Shown here: piece by piece, positions 1 through 10,132 of the stretch
Position numbering within the stretch: position 1 is the stretch's first letter
Layout: each line of letters starts with the position of its first letter
Assembly: GCF_029892965.1 (NCBI RefSeq)
Contig: NZ_JARXWN010000002.1
Location: 62,001 to 126,000, forward strand
Source of the DNA: Dysgonomonas sp. PF1-14
GTDB taxonomy: Bacteria > Bacteroidota > Bacteroidia > Bacteroidales > Dysgonomonadaceae
Length of the DNA: 64,000 nt
Direction of reading: 5' to 3'
The notes under the pieces: model-generated
Seen by the model: only the letters and a program-made list of their open reading frames with translations
Databases searched by the model: none
Told to the model about the DNA's origin: nothing
Translations under genes and position numbers: made by a program

Positions 1-1
1 C

Positions 2-124
2 TTTGCCAGCGAAACCATTACGCTGGTAAATAATAACCAGACACCTATTGCCATCACTTATGTCGTATTAAGCTGTGTCATAGGTGTTGCCGCCGTATGG
101 TTGGGAATGTATGTCACCAGATAA
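2..124 (+). CDS. crcB: Fluoride ion channel CrcB/FluC, C-terminal fragment
   Basis: Only the last 40 residues and the stop codon lie in the window; the 5' part is upstream of base 1. The visible part has the FASET-like motif followed by a hydrophobic segment (roughly residues 20-38 of the fragment, VVLSCVIGVAAVWLGMY), which matches the last helix of the small four-helix FluC/CrcB fluoride exporters. The family acts as a dual-topology dimer in the inner membrane and exports fluoride. The assignment rests on a short stretch, so it is moderate. The next gene starts 93 bases later on the same strand. Confidence 0.6.
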   Translation, partial: FASETITLVNNNQTPIAITYVVLSCVIGVAAVWLGMYVTR

Positions 125-217
125 TTTACCTTTTTAGTAAATTTAACGTTCTTCGGAATGCAAATCGTCATCAAAAAGCATCTATACAGTATCGCACAAT
201 AAAAAGAACACAAGCAT

Positions 218-3200
218 ATGAAAAAGCAAATTTTAATTAGTTTAATATTATTATTTAGCATCACCATGTCTGCACAAGTATCAAACAACAAATACGACAG
301 TGACTGGAAACTGGTAACCCAGTATGAAAAACAGAGTCTTCCTCAGTCTGCTACAAAGCAGGTAGACCTCATACTGCAAAAGGCTATCTCGGATAAGAAT
401 AATACACAAATAATCAAAGCACTAATCTATAAGAGTAAGTACAAGAAGAATATAGATAGCAGCGATAACGAAGGTCTGTTCCATGATCTGGATTCGCTAG
501 CAAAACAGACAAGCGACATTGCTGAAAAGTCGTTGCTGCACTCTATGTTGGCAGAGTTGTATGTAAACTATTATCAGAACGACCAGTGGACAATCCGTCA
601 GCGTACCAATTTGGCTGATTTCGTACCAGAAGATATGAAGGAATGGAGCAGTAATATCTTCAAAAATAAGATTATAGAGAATATCGACCTCTCCATAAAA
701 GATGCTGCCGCACTGAAAGGAAAGACAACAAAAGATTACAACGATATCATTCTATTGGGAACTGACGGGCAAAAATACTACCCTACCCTCTACGACTTCC
801 TGATGCAGCGAACTACCTATATAGCCGAAAGCATACAAAGTATCGAAAATCAAGAATTCGACCTTTCCCCTACAGGCTTTAGTATAGAGCAACTGACCGT
901 TCCTGCCGATGAATATATCAAGCTGAATATAAGTACTGATGTGGCAAAGAGTCAGCCTGTGCTGTTGTATTATCAGCAGTTTCTGAAAGAATTGCTTTCC
1001 CGTGACCTGAAATCGACAGCAGCATTGACCGATATAGACCGGATAGAATATCTAGGCAGATATTCCCGTTCTTTCTCCGGAGAAAAAAGATTAGAGGTTT
1101 ATACCAACCTGTATAAGATGTATGAAAACAGCGAAGTATCTACCGAAATAATTGATAAAATCACTGACGCATATAATTACGGACTACCCAACCTTAGTGG
1201 AAAGGAAGTAAATAAATCTATATATGACTGGCTGAACAAAGGCATCGACAAATACCCTGCCTCTTACGGAGCCAGCCTGTTGAGAGAGAAAAAAAATCAG
1301 ATGGAAAACCCCATACTGAATATAATGGGAAACAACCTGCAATATCCCGACAGTCTGGCAAAACTGGATATTATTCATAAAAACATTCAGGCATTAAGCG
1401 AAAAGCCAAAGCTCACCCTGTATAAAGTAGAGAAAGGCAGATACAATATTATAAAAGAATATCCTCAAACCCTTGTATCGGCAACAACATATAATGAAGA
1501 TACCTTATCTGTCGATCTCGGAAATCTGCCGATAGGGAAATACTGTTTTAGCACATTATCGAAAGCAGTTTTAGATAATCCTCCTAAGAATTCTTCGACC
1601 AGAAACAATCGTTACGACTTTGTTGTATCGCGCCTTGTATCTTTCTCACGCAATAGCGGATTACACGAATATGAGATATTTGTGGTAGACCGCATTTCGG
1701 GTAAACCTATGAAGGATGTGAGTATCAGCATTTACCCACAACAAGGTGATAATAAAGTAAAAAAGACCGGACTTATAGAAACACTCAAAACTAACGAACT
1801 GGGACTGGCTGTTTATAAAGATAAATTACATGCCGATGATTACAATAGTTATTATGTGGCATCGTACAAAGTTGCATTAGGTAACGATTCGTGCCTGAAT
1901 GCAGAGAATCTGAACGGATCAAACCACAGATGGAGAGGCGTACAAACTCAAAGCGATCCTCAGCCGGCAATCTCCGTATTCAACGACAGAAGCATTTACA
2001 GACCGGGACAAACTGTATATTTCAAAGCGATTGCCATTGGCTCAGATTCCAAACCATTGGCTAATAAAGCCTATACAGCGCAACTCTATGATGCAAACAA
2101 TGAAGTTGTTGCTAAAAAAGAGATCATAACCAACGAGTTCGGCTCTATATCGGGCGAATTTATCATACCTCAGTCCGGATTACTCGGATCATATCGTATA
2201 GCTGTAGATAAAGGAGCTTGCTATTTCAATGTGGAGGAATATAAACGTCCTACATTCGAGATCACATTCGATAAAGTAGATAAAACATATACCTTCGGCG
2301 AAGAAGTAAAGTTGAAAGGTTATGCCAAAAACTTCTCCGGAATAAGTTTGCAGGATGCCGATGTGAAATACAGCATCATGCGCGAACAGTTCAATTTCTG
2401 GTGGCGATCGGGTGAGAGATCACAATTCGCAGATGGTACTGTGAAGACAAATGATGATGGCTCGTTCGAAATCACCTTTACGCCACAGGCAGGAGATGGC
2501 AACAGAAGGCTTCTTCGTATGGCAAACGACCGTCAGATATATACATTCAGCGTTTCAGCAACAGTTACCGATATAAACGGCGAAACACAGTCGAATACCT
2601 TCGACCTCGTAGTAGGTAATGTATCTATGGTGATAAACATAGATCTGCCCGAACAGATAGAAAAGAGTCAGGACTATAAACTGAGTATAGAAGCACGCAA
2701 CCTACAAGCCCAGAATATAGAATCGACAGGAGTATATGCCATCTACGCCCTCAATGAATCAGATTCCGTACAAAACAAGGTACAGGAAGGCACTTTCAAA
2801 ACAGGCGAACAGGCAGAACTGAAAAGCAAACTGAAATCGCTGGCATCGGGCAAATACCAGATACAGGTAAAAGCACTGGACGATAAGAAGAACGAAGTAA
2901 GCGAAAAGAAAAACTTCATCATATTCTCTTATGCTGACAAGAAGCCACCGATAAAGACAAGCCAATGGCTGGTACAGAAAAACCTTATTTTCGGTAAAGA
3001 TAACAAGCCTGTAGAAGTAATATTCGGTACTACCGACAAGGAAATGTATGTACTTTACCAACTGTCGGATAATGACAAAATATTTGAACGTAAAATTATC
3101 AGACTGAGTGACAGGAACGAGCTATTTACCATACCATACAAAGCCGAATATGGCGATAAGATAAATATGTCTCTTACCTCCGTTAAAGACGGTGAGCTAT

Positions 3201-6151
3201 ACAATCAGAGTTTCTATCTGACAAAAGAAGTTGAGAAACAAGATACCAACCTGAAAGTAAAACTGGAAGTATTCCGCGACAAGCTGCGTCCGGGACAAGC
3301 TGAAACATGGACAGTAAGTGTAAAAGACACCACCGATACGCCGGTACTTGCCGAGTTGCTGGCTTCGATGTACGATACTTCGCTCGATAAATTACGCCCA
3401 TATATGGCATGGTCGCTTGATCGTCCATACAAAGGTGAGCGCTATCTATATCCGGTCTATTATAATTCCCCTTGGTATAATGACAGTCCGCGCTGGTTTA
3501 ATCTGAACTACAAATCCAAGACTAATAAAATACCGGAAAGAACTTTTGATCAGATAAACTGGTTCGGATATATCGAAAATAATACCCCATTAGGATTTAT
3601 GATAACTCAGCGAAATCGAAATAAGAGGAGCTATCGATTATCATCTGGAGAAACAGTAATGTTGAAAAACAGTTCCATTGGATACTTGGATGATTCAGTT
3701 TCACAATTCCAGATGAGAGCAGAGAAATCAGAAGTTGCAATGGATCAGGCTATGGTCATGCCGGAAGCAATGCCAATCACCGGCACTAGCGGAGGCGCAC
3801 TTGCTGTAGAAGGCGGAGCTACACCACAAATCCGTCAGAACTTCAATGAAACAGCATTCTTCTTCCCTCAACTGAGAACAAACGAAAAAGGCGAAACACT
3901 GATCTCCTTTACCGTACCAGAAAGCAATACGACATGGCGATTCAGAGTATTTGCTCACGATAAAGATGCAAGAGTAGGCGTATTGGAACAAATGGTAGTT
4001 ACCCGCAAAGAGCTGATGGTGACACCTAATATGCCACGCTTTGTCCGTCAGGGAGATAAGACCAGTATTTCGACTAAAATATCCAATTTGTCTGAGAATG
4101 CTGTATCGGGCGATGTACGCATCGAGTTCTTCGATCCGTTATCCGACAAAGTTATCGATCTGGCTGTAGCCAATCAGCAGCAGATATTCTCTCTCGATAA
4201 AGACGCTTCTACATTGGCTGCATGGACTTTCGACATCCCTACCGATATAGAACTGTTAGGTTGCCGCATTGTTGCGCAGAATGCTTCATTCAGTGACGGA
4301 GAGCAGCATGTACTTGCCGTATTGCCGAACCGTATGCTGGTAACTGAAAGCATGCCGATAGATGTGATTGCAAAAGGCACAAGCACCTTTACTTTCGACA
4401 AGTTGTATAACAACAATTCGTCCACCATCGGCAATTACAGGCTGACACTTGAATATGCTTCCAATCCGGCATGGTACGCAGTACAGGCATTGCCAACTAT
4501 GAGCAATCCAACGAACGACAATGCTGTAAACTGGTTTGCAAGCTATTATGTAAATACATTAGGTTCGTCCATCGTCCGCCAATACCCGAAAGTAGCCGCT
4601 ATGATTCAGGCTTGGCAAAAACAGGGCGGGGATAAACAAACATTGGTATCCAACCTGCAAAAGAACGAGGAACTGAAAAACGTTCTGCTCGAAGAAACGC
4701 CTTGGGTACTCGATGCCAAGAATGAAAGCGAACAGATGCAACGCCTGTCTCTGTTGTTCGATCTGAACAATACCAAACAACAAACCGATGCCGCTACCAG
4801 AAAGCTATCGGAGCTGATGACTAACGAAGGTGGCTGGACTTGGTATAAGGGATTGTACCCTAGCCGCAGCATTACCCAATATATCCTTTACGGATATGCC
4901 AATCTGCAAAAGGTAGGACAGGTAGAATATCCGGAACAGATAAAAAGAATGCAGATGAGTGCGCTGAAATACATCGACAAACAAATATCCGAAGACTTCA
5001 AAAATCTGAAGAAATATAATAAGGACTGGCAAAAAACAACCTCTATATATACCAATCAGTTGGAGTTTGCCTATGTACGTTCGTCTTACCGCGACATACC
5101 TATAGATCAGGAAGCACGCGCTGCGGAACGATTCTATACAGATGTAGCGACTAAAAACTGGACAAAGCTGAATCTGTACGAGCGTTCTATACTGGCCGTT
5201 GTACTGAAACGCAATGGAGATAAACTGACTGCGGACAAAATAGTGAAATCGCTTAAAGAACATGCTGTTAACGATAAGAAACTGGGTATGTACTGGCCAA
5301 ACAACCGCAGCAATGTGTTTATGTCTATGTCGGCTATCAGCGTGCATACATTCCTTATGGAATCCCTACAGGAAAATGGTGCCACAGAGCAGGAAATGAA
5401 TGCAATGAAACGCTGGCTGCTGATGCAGAAACAAACTCAGGTATGGGAATCGAGCCATGCGTCGATAGATGCTATCAGCGCATTGTTGAGTACAGGTTCC
5501 GACTGGTTCTCAGGGGAGACTACAGCTACCGCCATTACCATAGGCAACCAAAAAGTAGAGCCGGAAAACAAGGAAATGGGAACAGGCTATTTTAAAACAA
5601 CATGGAATAAATCCGAGATAAACAAGGGAATGGGTAAAGTAGAGGTTACTACACAGAGTTCCGACCCTGCTTATGGTGCGCTTTACTGGCAATATTATGA
5701 AAATCTGGATAAGATAACCTCTCAGAAGGGAGACCTCAATGTAGAAAAACAGCTATTTAAAGAAAATACGGCTTCTACAGGAAAGAACCTTACCCAGATC
5801 ACAGAAAGCAGTCCTCTGACAGTAGGTGACAAAGTCATTGTACGCCTGACTGTACGGGTAAATAAGGATATGGAATTTGTACAACTCAAAGATATGCGTG
5901 CTCCATGCTTCGAACCTGAACAAACCACATCGGGCACTAAATGGACTAACGGATTGATATATTATCAGATGCCGAAAGATGCTTCTACAAACTTCTATTT
6001 CGACCGTCTGCCAAAAGGTACTTACGTACTCGAATATCCGGTGTTTGTAAACCGTACAGGTGAGTATTCAAATGGCATTACCACTATTCAGTGTCTCTAT
6101 GCACCGCAGTATGTGTCGCATACACAAGGCATAAGAGTAACTGTAAAATAG
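218..6151 (+). CDS. Alpha-2-macroglobulin family protein (MG2/A2M), no thioester
   Basis: A 1977-residue secreted protein. Residues 1-19 form a signal peptide ending in SAQ. Around residue 590 a RPGQTVYFKA motif marks the MG2 macroglobulin domain; near residue 1010 RDKLRPGQAE marks a later MG domain; residues about 1205-1250 (FFFPQLRTNEKGE, then VPESNTTWRFR) are the A2M core domain. The C-terminal half is an alpha-helical toroid of the thioester-domain type followed by a receptor-binding-like domain. At the site where trapping members have a Cys-x-Glu-Gln thioester, just after ALPTM near residue 1425, this protein reads SNPTNDNAVN, so no thioester can form. Bacterial A2Ms are periplasmic or surface protease inhibitors or envelope-stress proteins; a non-thioester role is inferred here. 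Followed after 7 bases by an L,D-transpeptidase gene, so the two are probably co-transcribed. Confidence 0.93.
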   Translation: MKKQILISLILLFSITMSAQVSNNKYDSDWKLVTQYEKQSLPQSATKQVDLILQKAISDKNNTQIIKALIYKSKYKKNIDSSDNEGLFHDLDSLAKQTSDIAEKSLLHSMLAELYVNYYQNDQWTIRQRTNLADFVPEDMKEWSSNIFKNKIIENIDLSIKDAAALKGKTTKDYNDIILLGTDGQKYYPTLYDFLMQRTTYIAESIQSIENQEFDLSPTGFSIEQLTVPADEYIKLNISTDVAKSQPVLLYYQQFLKELLSRDLKSTAALTDIDRIEYLGRYSRSFSGEKRLEVYTNLYKMYENSEVSTEIIDKITDAYNYGLPNLSGKEVNKSIYDWLNKGIDKYPASYGASLLREKKNQMENPILNIMGNNLQYPDSLAKLDIIHKNIQALSEKPKLTLYKVEKGRYNIIKEYPQTLVSATTYNEDTLSVDLGNLPIGKYCFSTLSKAVLDNPPKNSSTRNNRYDFVVSRLVSFSRNSGLHEYEIFVVDRISGKPMKDVSISIYPQQGDNKVKKTGLIETLKTNELGLAVYKDKLHADDYNSYYVASYKVALGNDSCLNAENLNGSNHRWRGVQTQSDPQPAISVFNDRSIYRPGQTVYFKAIAIGSDSKPLANKAYTAQLYDANNEVVAKKEIITNEFGSISGEFIIPQSGLLGSYRIAVDKGACYFNVEEYKRPTFEITFDKVDKTYTFGEEVKLKGYAKNFSGISLQDADVKYSIMREQFNFWWRSGERSQFADGTVKTNDDGSFEITFTPQAGDGNRRLLRMANDRQIYTFSVSATVTDINGETQSNTFDLVVGNVSMVINIDLPEQIEKSQDYKLSIEARNLQAQNIESTGVYAIYALNESDSVQNKVQEGTFKTGEQAELKSKLKSLASGKYQIQVKALDDKKNEVSEKKNFIIFSYADKKPPIKTSQWLVQKNLIFGKDNKPVEVIFGTTDKEMYVLYQLSDNDKIFERKIIRLSDRNELFTIPYKAEYGDKINMSLTSVKDGELYNQSFYLTKEVEKQDTNLKVKLEVFRDKLRPGQAETWTVSVKDTTDTPVLAELLASMYDTSLDKLRPYMAWSLDRPYKGERYLYPVYYNSPWYNDSPRWFNLNYKSKTNKIPERTFDQINWFGYIENNTPLGFMITQRNRNKRSYRLSSGETVMLKNSSIGYLDDSVSQFQMRAEKSEVAMDQAMVMPEAMPITGTSGGALAVEGGATPQIRQNFNETAFFFPQLRTNEKGETLISFTVPESNTTWRFRVFAHDKDARVGVLEQMVVTRKELMVTPNMPRFVRQGDKTSISTKISNLSENAVSGDVRIEFFDPLSDKVIDLAVANQQQIFSLDKDASTLAAWTFDIPTDIELLGCRIVAQNASFSDGEQHVLAVLPNRMLVTESMPIDVIAKGTSTFTFDKLYNNNSSTIGNYRLTLEYASNPAWYAVQALPTMSNPTNDNAVNWFASYYVNTLGSSIVRQYPKVAAMIQAWQKQGGDKQTLVSNLQKNEELKNVLLEETPWVLDAKNESEQMQRLSLLFDLNNTKQQTDAATRKLSELMTNEGGWTWYKGLYPSRSITQYILYGYANLQKVGQVEYPEQIKRMQMSALKYIDKQISEDFKNLKKYNKDWQKTTSIYTNQLEFAYVRSSYRDIPIDQEARAAERFYTDVATKNWTKLNLYERSILAVVLKRNGDKLTADKIVKSLKEHAVNDKKLGMYWPNNRSNVFMSMSAISVHTFLMESLQENGATEQEMNAMKRWLLMQKQTQVWESSHASIDAISALLSTGSDWFSGETTATAITIGNQKVEPENKEMGTGYFKTTWNKSEINKGMGKVEVTTQSSDPAYGALYWQYYENLDKITSQKGDLNVEKQLFKENTASTGKNLTQITESSPLTVGDKVIVRLTVRVNKDMEFVQLKDMRAPCFEPEQTTSGTKWTNGLIYYQMPKDASTNFYFDRLPKGTYVLEYPVFVNRTGEYSNGITTIQCLYAPQYVSHTQGIRVTVK

Positions 6152-6158
6152 AAACAGT

Positions 6159-6800
6159 ATGAGGATATCAGTATGGCTTATATATATACTATGCTTTTTG
6201 GCTTCTACATCTTTTATCATGTGCGGCAATGCCAATGGACAGAATGAGGAAAGAAACAAAGAACAAATAGAACAGCAAGCTGCTTTTGCCCGATTGAAGG
6301 CAAAAGCAGACTCTGCCAAAGCCTATTGTAAGGCTAAAAACTTTAGTACACAGTATTGCTTTCTAGTCGACTTTAGTATTCACTCCGGCAAGAATCGCTT
6401 TTTCGTATGGGATTTTGCCAAAGACACAATTAAATACTCTAGTCTTTGTTGTCATGGATATGGCCAGAAAAGCACACACAAAAAGCCTGTATTCAGCAAT
6501 ATAGAAGGAAGCTATTGCTCCTCGCTCGGACGATACAAAGTAGGTGCACGATCTTACAGCCAATGGGGAATAAATGTTCACTACAAGCTTCATGGACTGG
6601 ACAAGTCGAACAGCAATGCTTTTAAACGTTGGGTCGTATTGCACTCACATACTCCGGTCTCCGAAGGGGAGATATACCCTGAACATCTGCCACTCGGATG
6701 GAGTCAGGGTTGCCCTGTGGTTAGTGACAATATGATGCGTAAAGTAGACCAACTAATGAAGAATTTGAAGAAGCCTGTTTTACTTTGGGTATATATTTAA
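6159..6800 (+). CDS. Murein L,D-transpeptidase catalytic domain (YkuD_2-like) protein
   Basis: A 213-residue exported protein with a hydrophobic N-terminus (residues 3-22) that could be a signal peptide or, less well, a lipoprotein signal ending at Cys22. The catalytic signature is in the C-terminal half: LHSHTPV with His162/His164, then GWSQGCPVVSD with the putative nucleophile Cys185. This is the arrangement of the murein L,D-transpeptidase family, which forms or trims 3-3 cross-links or attaches proteins to peptidoglycan. The start codon lies 7 bases after the stop of the alpha-2-macroglobulin gene, indicating one transcript. In proteobacteria the A2M gene neighbours a penicillin-binding protein (pbpC); here another cross-linking enzyme takes that place, suggesting an envelope-repair pairing (inference). 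Confidence 0.88.
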   Translation: MRISVWLIYILCFLASTSFIMCGNANGQNEERNKEQIEQQAAFARLKAKADSAKAYCKAKNFSTQYCFLVDFSIHSGKNRFFVWDFAKDTIKYSSLCCHGYGQKSTHKKPVFSNIEGSYCSSLGRYKVGARSYSQWGINVHYKLHGLDKSNSNAFKRWVVLHSHTPVSEGEIYPEHLPLGWSQGCPVVSDNMMRKVDQLMKNLKKPVLLWVYI

Positions 6801-6869
6801 CGATTATATACACGAGACGCCTCAAATATAAAATATTGTATAAATTTTAACAAGTATCATTTTTATTAC

Positions 6870-6877
6870 TAACTTTG
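6870..6877 (+). promoter_or_regulatory. Putative -7 promoter element (TAACTTTG)
   Basis: TAACTTTG matches the Bacteroidota -7 consensus TAnnTTTG and lies 71 bases before the DUF1573 start codon. A TTTT tract at 6846-6849 sits 20 bases upstream in the place of the -33 TTTG box, a weak match. Confidence 0.55.
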
Positions 6878-6948
6878 TGGAGTATTATCTTACAAAATAA
6901 GACTTGGTACAACATTTATTATTTAGTATATAATTAGAGATTTAGGAT

Positions 6949-7338
6949 ATGAAAAAGATTGGATTTATTCTGTTTGCATTAATTTTATCGACAGGCTTAA
7001 CCTTTGCACAGAAAGGGGATAAAGCACCAGAACTTACATTTGCCAAATCTGTACATGACTTTGGTAAAGTAGAAGAAAGAGTCGGAACTGTTAGCTGCGA
7101 ATTTAAAGTAAAGAATACAGGTAGTGCACCTCTTATCATACAGAAGGTACGTACGACTTGCGGATGCACAACTCCTGATTATACAAAAGAACCGATACTT
7201 CCGGGTAAAGAAGGTAACATTAAAGTAACCTATTCGGCAACTGGTCGTCCGGGAACTTTTAACAAGGAAGTTACTGTCTTCACCAATGTACCCGATTCCA
7301 TTTATAAAGTACATATAAAAGGAGAAGTTATCCGCTAA
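6949..7338 (+). CDS. DUF1573 domain-containing exported protein
   Basis: A 129-residue protein with a signal peptide (residues 1-20, cut after TFAQ). The rest is one immunoglobulin-like DUF1573 domain: HDFGKV near residue 36, a FKVKNTGSAPLII strand pair, the family hallmark TTCGCTTP around residue 69, and a closing YKVHIKGEV strand. DUF1573 proteins are common in Bacteroidota, exported, and of unknown function; the fold resembles ASH/MSP beta-sandwiches. It has its own promoter-like box and is closed by a strong terminator hairpin, so it looks like a single-gene unit. Confidence 0.92.
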   Translation: MKKIGFILFALILSTGLTFAQKGDKAPELTFAKSVHDFGKVEERVGTVSCEFKVKNTGSAPLIIQKVRTTCGCTTPDYTKEPILPGKEGNIKVTYSATGRPGTFNKEVTVFTNVPDSIYKVHIKGEVIR

Positions 7339-7361
7339 TAGAACAGACGTTAATATAGAAG

Positions 7362-7395
7362 AAAGGATATATCTTTGTGGTATATCCTTTTTTTA
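7362..7395 (+). terminator. Rho-independent terminator of the DUF1573 gene
   Basis: AAAGGATATA (7362-7371) pairs perfectly with TATATCCTTT (7381-7390) around the 9-base loop TCTTTGTGG, followed by a run of T. Stem length, loop length and loop sequence recur in the terminator at 22570-22598. The left arm and loop also contain TATCTTTG (7370-7377), a match to the -7 promoter consensus for the next gene. Confidence 0.85.
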
Positions 7396-7421
7396 TAGCA
7401 TTATACATCTACTTTACTGAT

Positions 7422-8189
7422 ATGAGATACAGACTTTTACTTCTACTTATTTTCACCCTTGTTATCAGTGGAATGAATGCTCAGCAACAGGAATATCCTG
7501 CCGGAATAAGCAAGTTGCTAAAAGCCTACCCTACTACAATAAAGGCATACGATAAAACGAGTATCATTGTAAACGGGAATAAGATCATTCACTATAATAC
7601 ACCAACAGACAAATCCCATAAGGAACTGATAAACAGCGATGCCATCGAAGATATATTCGCTTATCCTTATCTAAAAGGAGAAGTAAAGGATATCCCCAAA
7701 AACTACGATCCGGGACGCATACGCTGCGAAACCCTACTGAAGAGCATGTACGGTACAACTTCAGCCGAAGTACAAAAGCATCTTGTAACCATTACATGGT
7801 GCCCTACCCTGATAAACCAAAAACTCAAGGTTACCAGCATCAACGGAGTAGACAAGCAGCTACAAAAAATATCGGACGAACTGGATAAACACCCCGAACT
7901 GAAAGAATACCTCCACAGTGCCGGAACATTCAACTGGCGCAAGGTCAGAGGAGCCGACCGCCTCAGCGCTCACAGCTTCGGTACAGCGATAGACCTCAAC
8001 GTGAAATACTCCAACTACTGGCAGTGGGATTGCCGTTGCACCAATGAAGATACCGCACTGAAATACAAGAATCGCATCCCTCAGCTAATAGTCGACATAT
8101 TCGAGAAACATGGCTTTATATGGGGTGGCAAGTGGTACCACTACGATACGATGCACTTCGAATACCGCCCCGAATTACTGGTTGATTAA
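7422..8189 (+). CDS. M15 family metallopeptidase (D-Ala-D-Ala carboxypeptidase-like)
   Basis: An exported zinc peptidase of 255 residues counted from the ATG at 7422. I prefer this start to an in-frame ATG at 7377, because that one lies inside the terminator hairpin of the preceding gene and would place a non-signal extension before the signal peptide MRYRLLLLLIF...NAQ. The zinc-site motifs of the M15 (VanY/DacY type) family are clear: SAHSFGTAIDLN (His184, Asp191) and YDTMHFEYRP (His245). Members trim the terminal D-alanine or cross-bridges of peptidoglycan in the periplasm. It ends at a bidirectional terminator facing aspS. Confidence 0.88.
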   Translation: MRYRLLLLLIFTLVISGMNAQQQEYPAGISKLLKAYPTTIKAYDKTSIIVNGNKIIHYNTPTDKSHKELINSDAIEDIFAYPYLKGEVKDIPKNYDPGRIRCETLLKSMYGTTSAEVQKHLVTITWCPTLINQKLKVTSINGVDKQLQKISDELDKHPELKEYLHSAGTFNWRKVRGADRLSAHSFGTAIDLNVKYSNYWQWDCRCTNEDTALKYKNRIPQLIVDIFEKHGFIWGGKWYHYDTMHFEYRPELLVD

Positions 8190-8218
8190 GCTCATCTTTC
8201 TATATATAACTAAAACAA

Positions 8219-8245
8219 GCGCCCTGACATAAGAAATCAGGGCGC
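8219..8245. terminator. Bidirectional terminator between convergent genes
   Basis: GCGCCCTGA (8219-8227) and TCAGGGCGC (8237-8245) form a perfect 9-bp stem around CATAAGAAA. It lies between the M15 gene (plus) and aspS (minus), but the T tracts are poor on both sides. Confidence 0.65.
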
Positions 8246-8273
8246 CGATCGTATCTAATATCTGATCTGTCCT

Positions 8274-10028
8274 TTATTCCTTTATCTCTACTTTCAGATT
8301 CAGTTCGTCCAGTTGAGACTGATCGAGTACCGCAGGAGCATCTATCATCACATCGCGTCCCGAATTGTTCTTAGGGAAAGCAATACAGTCGCGGATACTA
8401 TCGAGACCTGCAAACAACGACACGAGTCGGTCGAGACCAAAAGCCAGACCTGCGTGCGGCGGCGCTCCATATTTGAAAGCATTCATAAGGAAGCCAAACT
8501 GTGCTTGTGCTTTTTCTTCGGTGAAACCAAGTACCTGAAACATCTTGTTCTGCAACTGGCTGTTGTAGATACGCACCGAGCCCCCTCCTACTTCAACACC
8601 GTTGATTACCATATCGTAGGCATTGGCACGTACAGCACCCGGATCGGTATCCAGCAACGGAATATCCTCTTCCTTAGGACTGGTAAACGGATGGTGTTTC
8701 GCAAAAAAGCGTCCCAACTCTTCATCTTTCTCTAGCAATGGGAAATCTACTACCCACAGGCAGTTGAATACATCCTTATTGCGCAAGCCAAGCTGAGAAC
8801 CCACCTCGAGACGAAGTTCGCCCAGTTGTTTCTGGGCTTTTTCTGTTTCTCCGCATATAATAAGGATAAGGTCGCCTGGCTGTGCCTGACAGCGTTCCGC
8901 CCATTTCTTCAAATCCTCAGGAGCATAGAATTTATCTACTGATGATTTCAATGACCCGTCAGCTTCGTATCGAACATATACAAGCCCTTTCGCCCCTATC
9001 TGCGGACGTTTCACAAAATCGATGAGAGCATCCAATTGCTTACGGGTATATGATGCTGCACCTTTAGCACAGATAGCACCAACATATTCAGACGAATCGA
9101 ATACGACAAAGTCCTTACCCTCGGTCAGGTCTTTTATCTCTACAAATTCCATTCCGAAACGTGTATCCGGTTTATCCGAACCATAATATTTAATAGCGTG
9201 AGCATAGGTCATACGCGGGAAATCGGGAATATCTATTCCTTTCACTTTCTTGAAAAGGTGTTTCGTCATTCCTTCAAACATATTCAGTACGTCTTCCTGA
9301 TTCACGTATGACATTTCACAGTCTATCTGTGTAAATTCAGGCTGACGGTCGGCACGTAAATCCTCATCGCGGAAGCATTTCACGATCTGGAAATAACGGT
9401 CGAAGCCCGATACCATTAGCAACTGTTTGAATAGCTGCGGCGATTGCGGCAGAGCATAAAACTCACCCGGATTCATACGCGAAGGCACAACAAAGTCGCG
9501 CGCACCTTCCGGTGTAGAACCAATAAGTACGGGCGTTTCTACTTCGAGGAACTGACGCTCATCCAGATAACGGCGCGTCTCGAATGCTATACGGTGGCGA
9601 AGCTCCAGATTGTGACGGACTGTATCGCGACGTAAGTCCAGATAGCGGTATTTCATCCGCACATCGTCTCCACCATCGGTATTATCTTCGATAGTAAACG
9701 GTGGCACTTCCGATGTATTCAGTATTACCAGTTTGTTTACTATAATTTCGATCTCACCAGTCGAGCGGTTCATATTCTTATTCGATCTTTCCTCTACCTT
9801 TCCGGTCACCTGCAACACATATTCGCGCCCCAGTCTGTTCGACTGTTCGTACAGTTCGTTGTCGATATCCTTACTGAAAGATAGTTGAGTGATTCCGTAG
9901 CGGTCGCGAAGGTCTACAAAAGTGACACCGCCACCGAGTTTGCGGACAGCCTGCACCCAACCGGCAAGCGTTACTTCTTTGCCTGCGTCTGCTATATTAA
10001 GTTCCCCGCATGTATGAGTTCTGTACAT
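8274..10028 (-). CDS. aspS: Aspartate--tRNA ligase
   Basis: A 584-residue class II aminoacyl-tRNA synthetase of the bacterial type. Residues 1-105 are the anticodon-binding OB fold (starting [10 protein letters not shown]); class II motif 2 is at about 213-236 ([18 protein letters not shown]); the bacterial GAD insertion covers about residues 285-420; motif 3 is near residue 540 ([10 protein letters not shown]). It charges tRNA-Asp with aspartate in the cytosol. The length is typical for AspRS. Transcription runs away from the ABM-domain gene 104 bases upstream; the spacer holds only AT-rich sequence with repeated 'atatgctaatt'-like words, and I find no clean promoter box. Confidence 0.97.
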   Translation of the reverse strand: MYRTHTCGELNIADAGKEVTLAGWVQAVRKLGGGVTFVDLRDRYGITQLSFSKDIDNELYEQSNRLGREYVLQVTGKVEERSNKNMNRSTGEIEIIVNKLVILNTSEVPPFTIEDNTDGGDDVRMKYRYLDLRRDTVRHNLELRHRIAFETRRYLDERQFLEVETPVLIGSTPEGARDFVVPSRMNPGEFYALPQSPQLFKQLLMVSGFDRYFQIVKCFRDEDLRADRQPEFTQIDCEMSYVNQEDVLNMFEGMTKHLFKKVKGIDIPDFPRMTYAHAIKYYGSDKPDTRFGMEFVEIKDLTEGKDFVVFDSSEYVGAICAKGAASYTRKQLDALIDFVKRPQIGAKGLVYVRYEADGSLKSSVDKFYAPEDLKKWAERCQAQPGDLILIICGETEKAQKQLGELRLEVGSQLGLRNKDVFNCLWVVDFPLLEKDEELGRFFAKHHPFTSPKEEDIPLLDTDPGAVRANAYDMVINGVEVGGGSVRIYNSQLQNKMFQVLGFTEEKAQAQFGFLMNAFKYGAPPHAGLAFGLDRLVSLFAGLDSIRDCIAFPKNNSGRDVMIDAPAVLDQSQLDELNLKVEIKE

Positions 10029-10132
10029 AATTCTAAATTTAATGTGCTAATATGCTAATTCATTAATATGCCAATTATTAAATAAGAATATCTCATTGGC
10101 ACATCGGCATATTAAGTCATCAGTTCATTATT

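Noticed and set aside
218-6151. A type IX secretion C-terminal domain on the alpha-2-macroglobulin
   Set aside because: The C-terminus lacks the CTD strand motifs; it ends like other A2M proteins.
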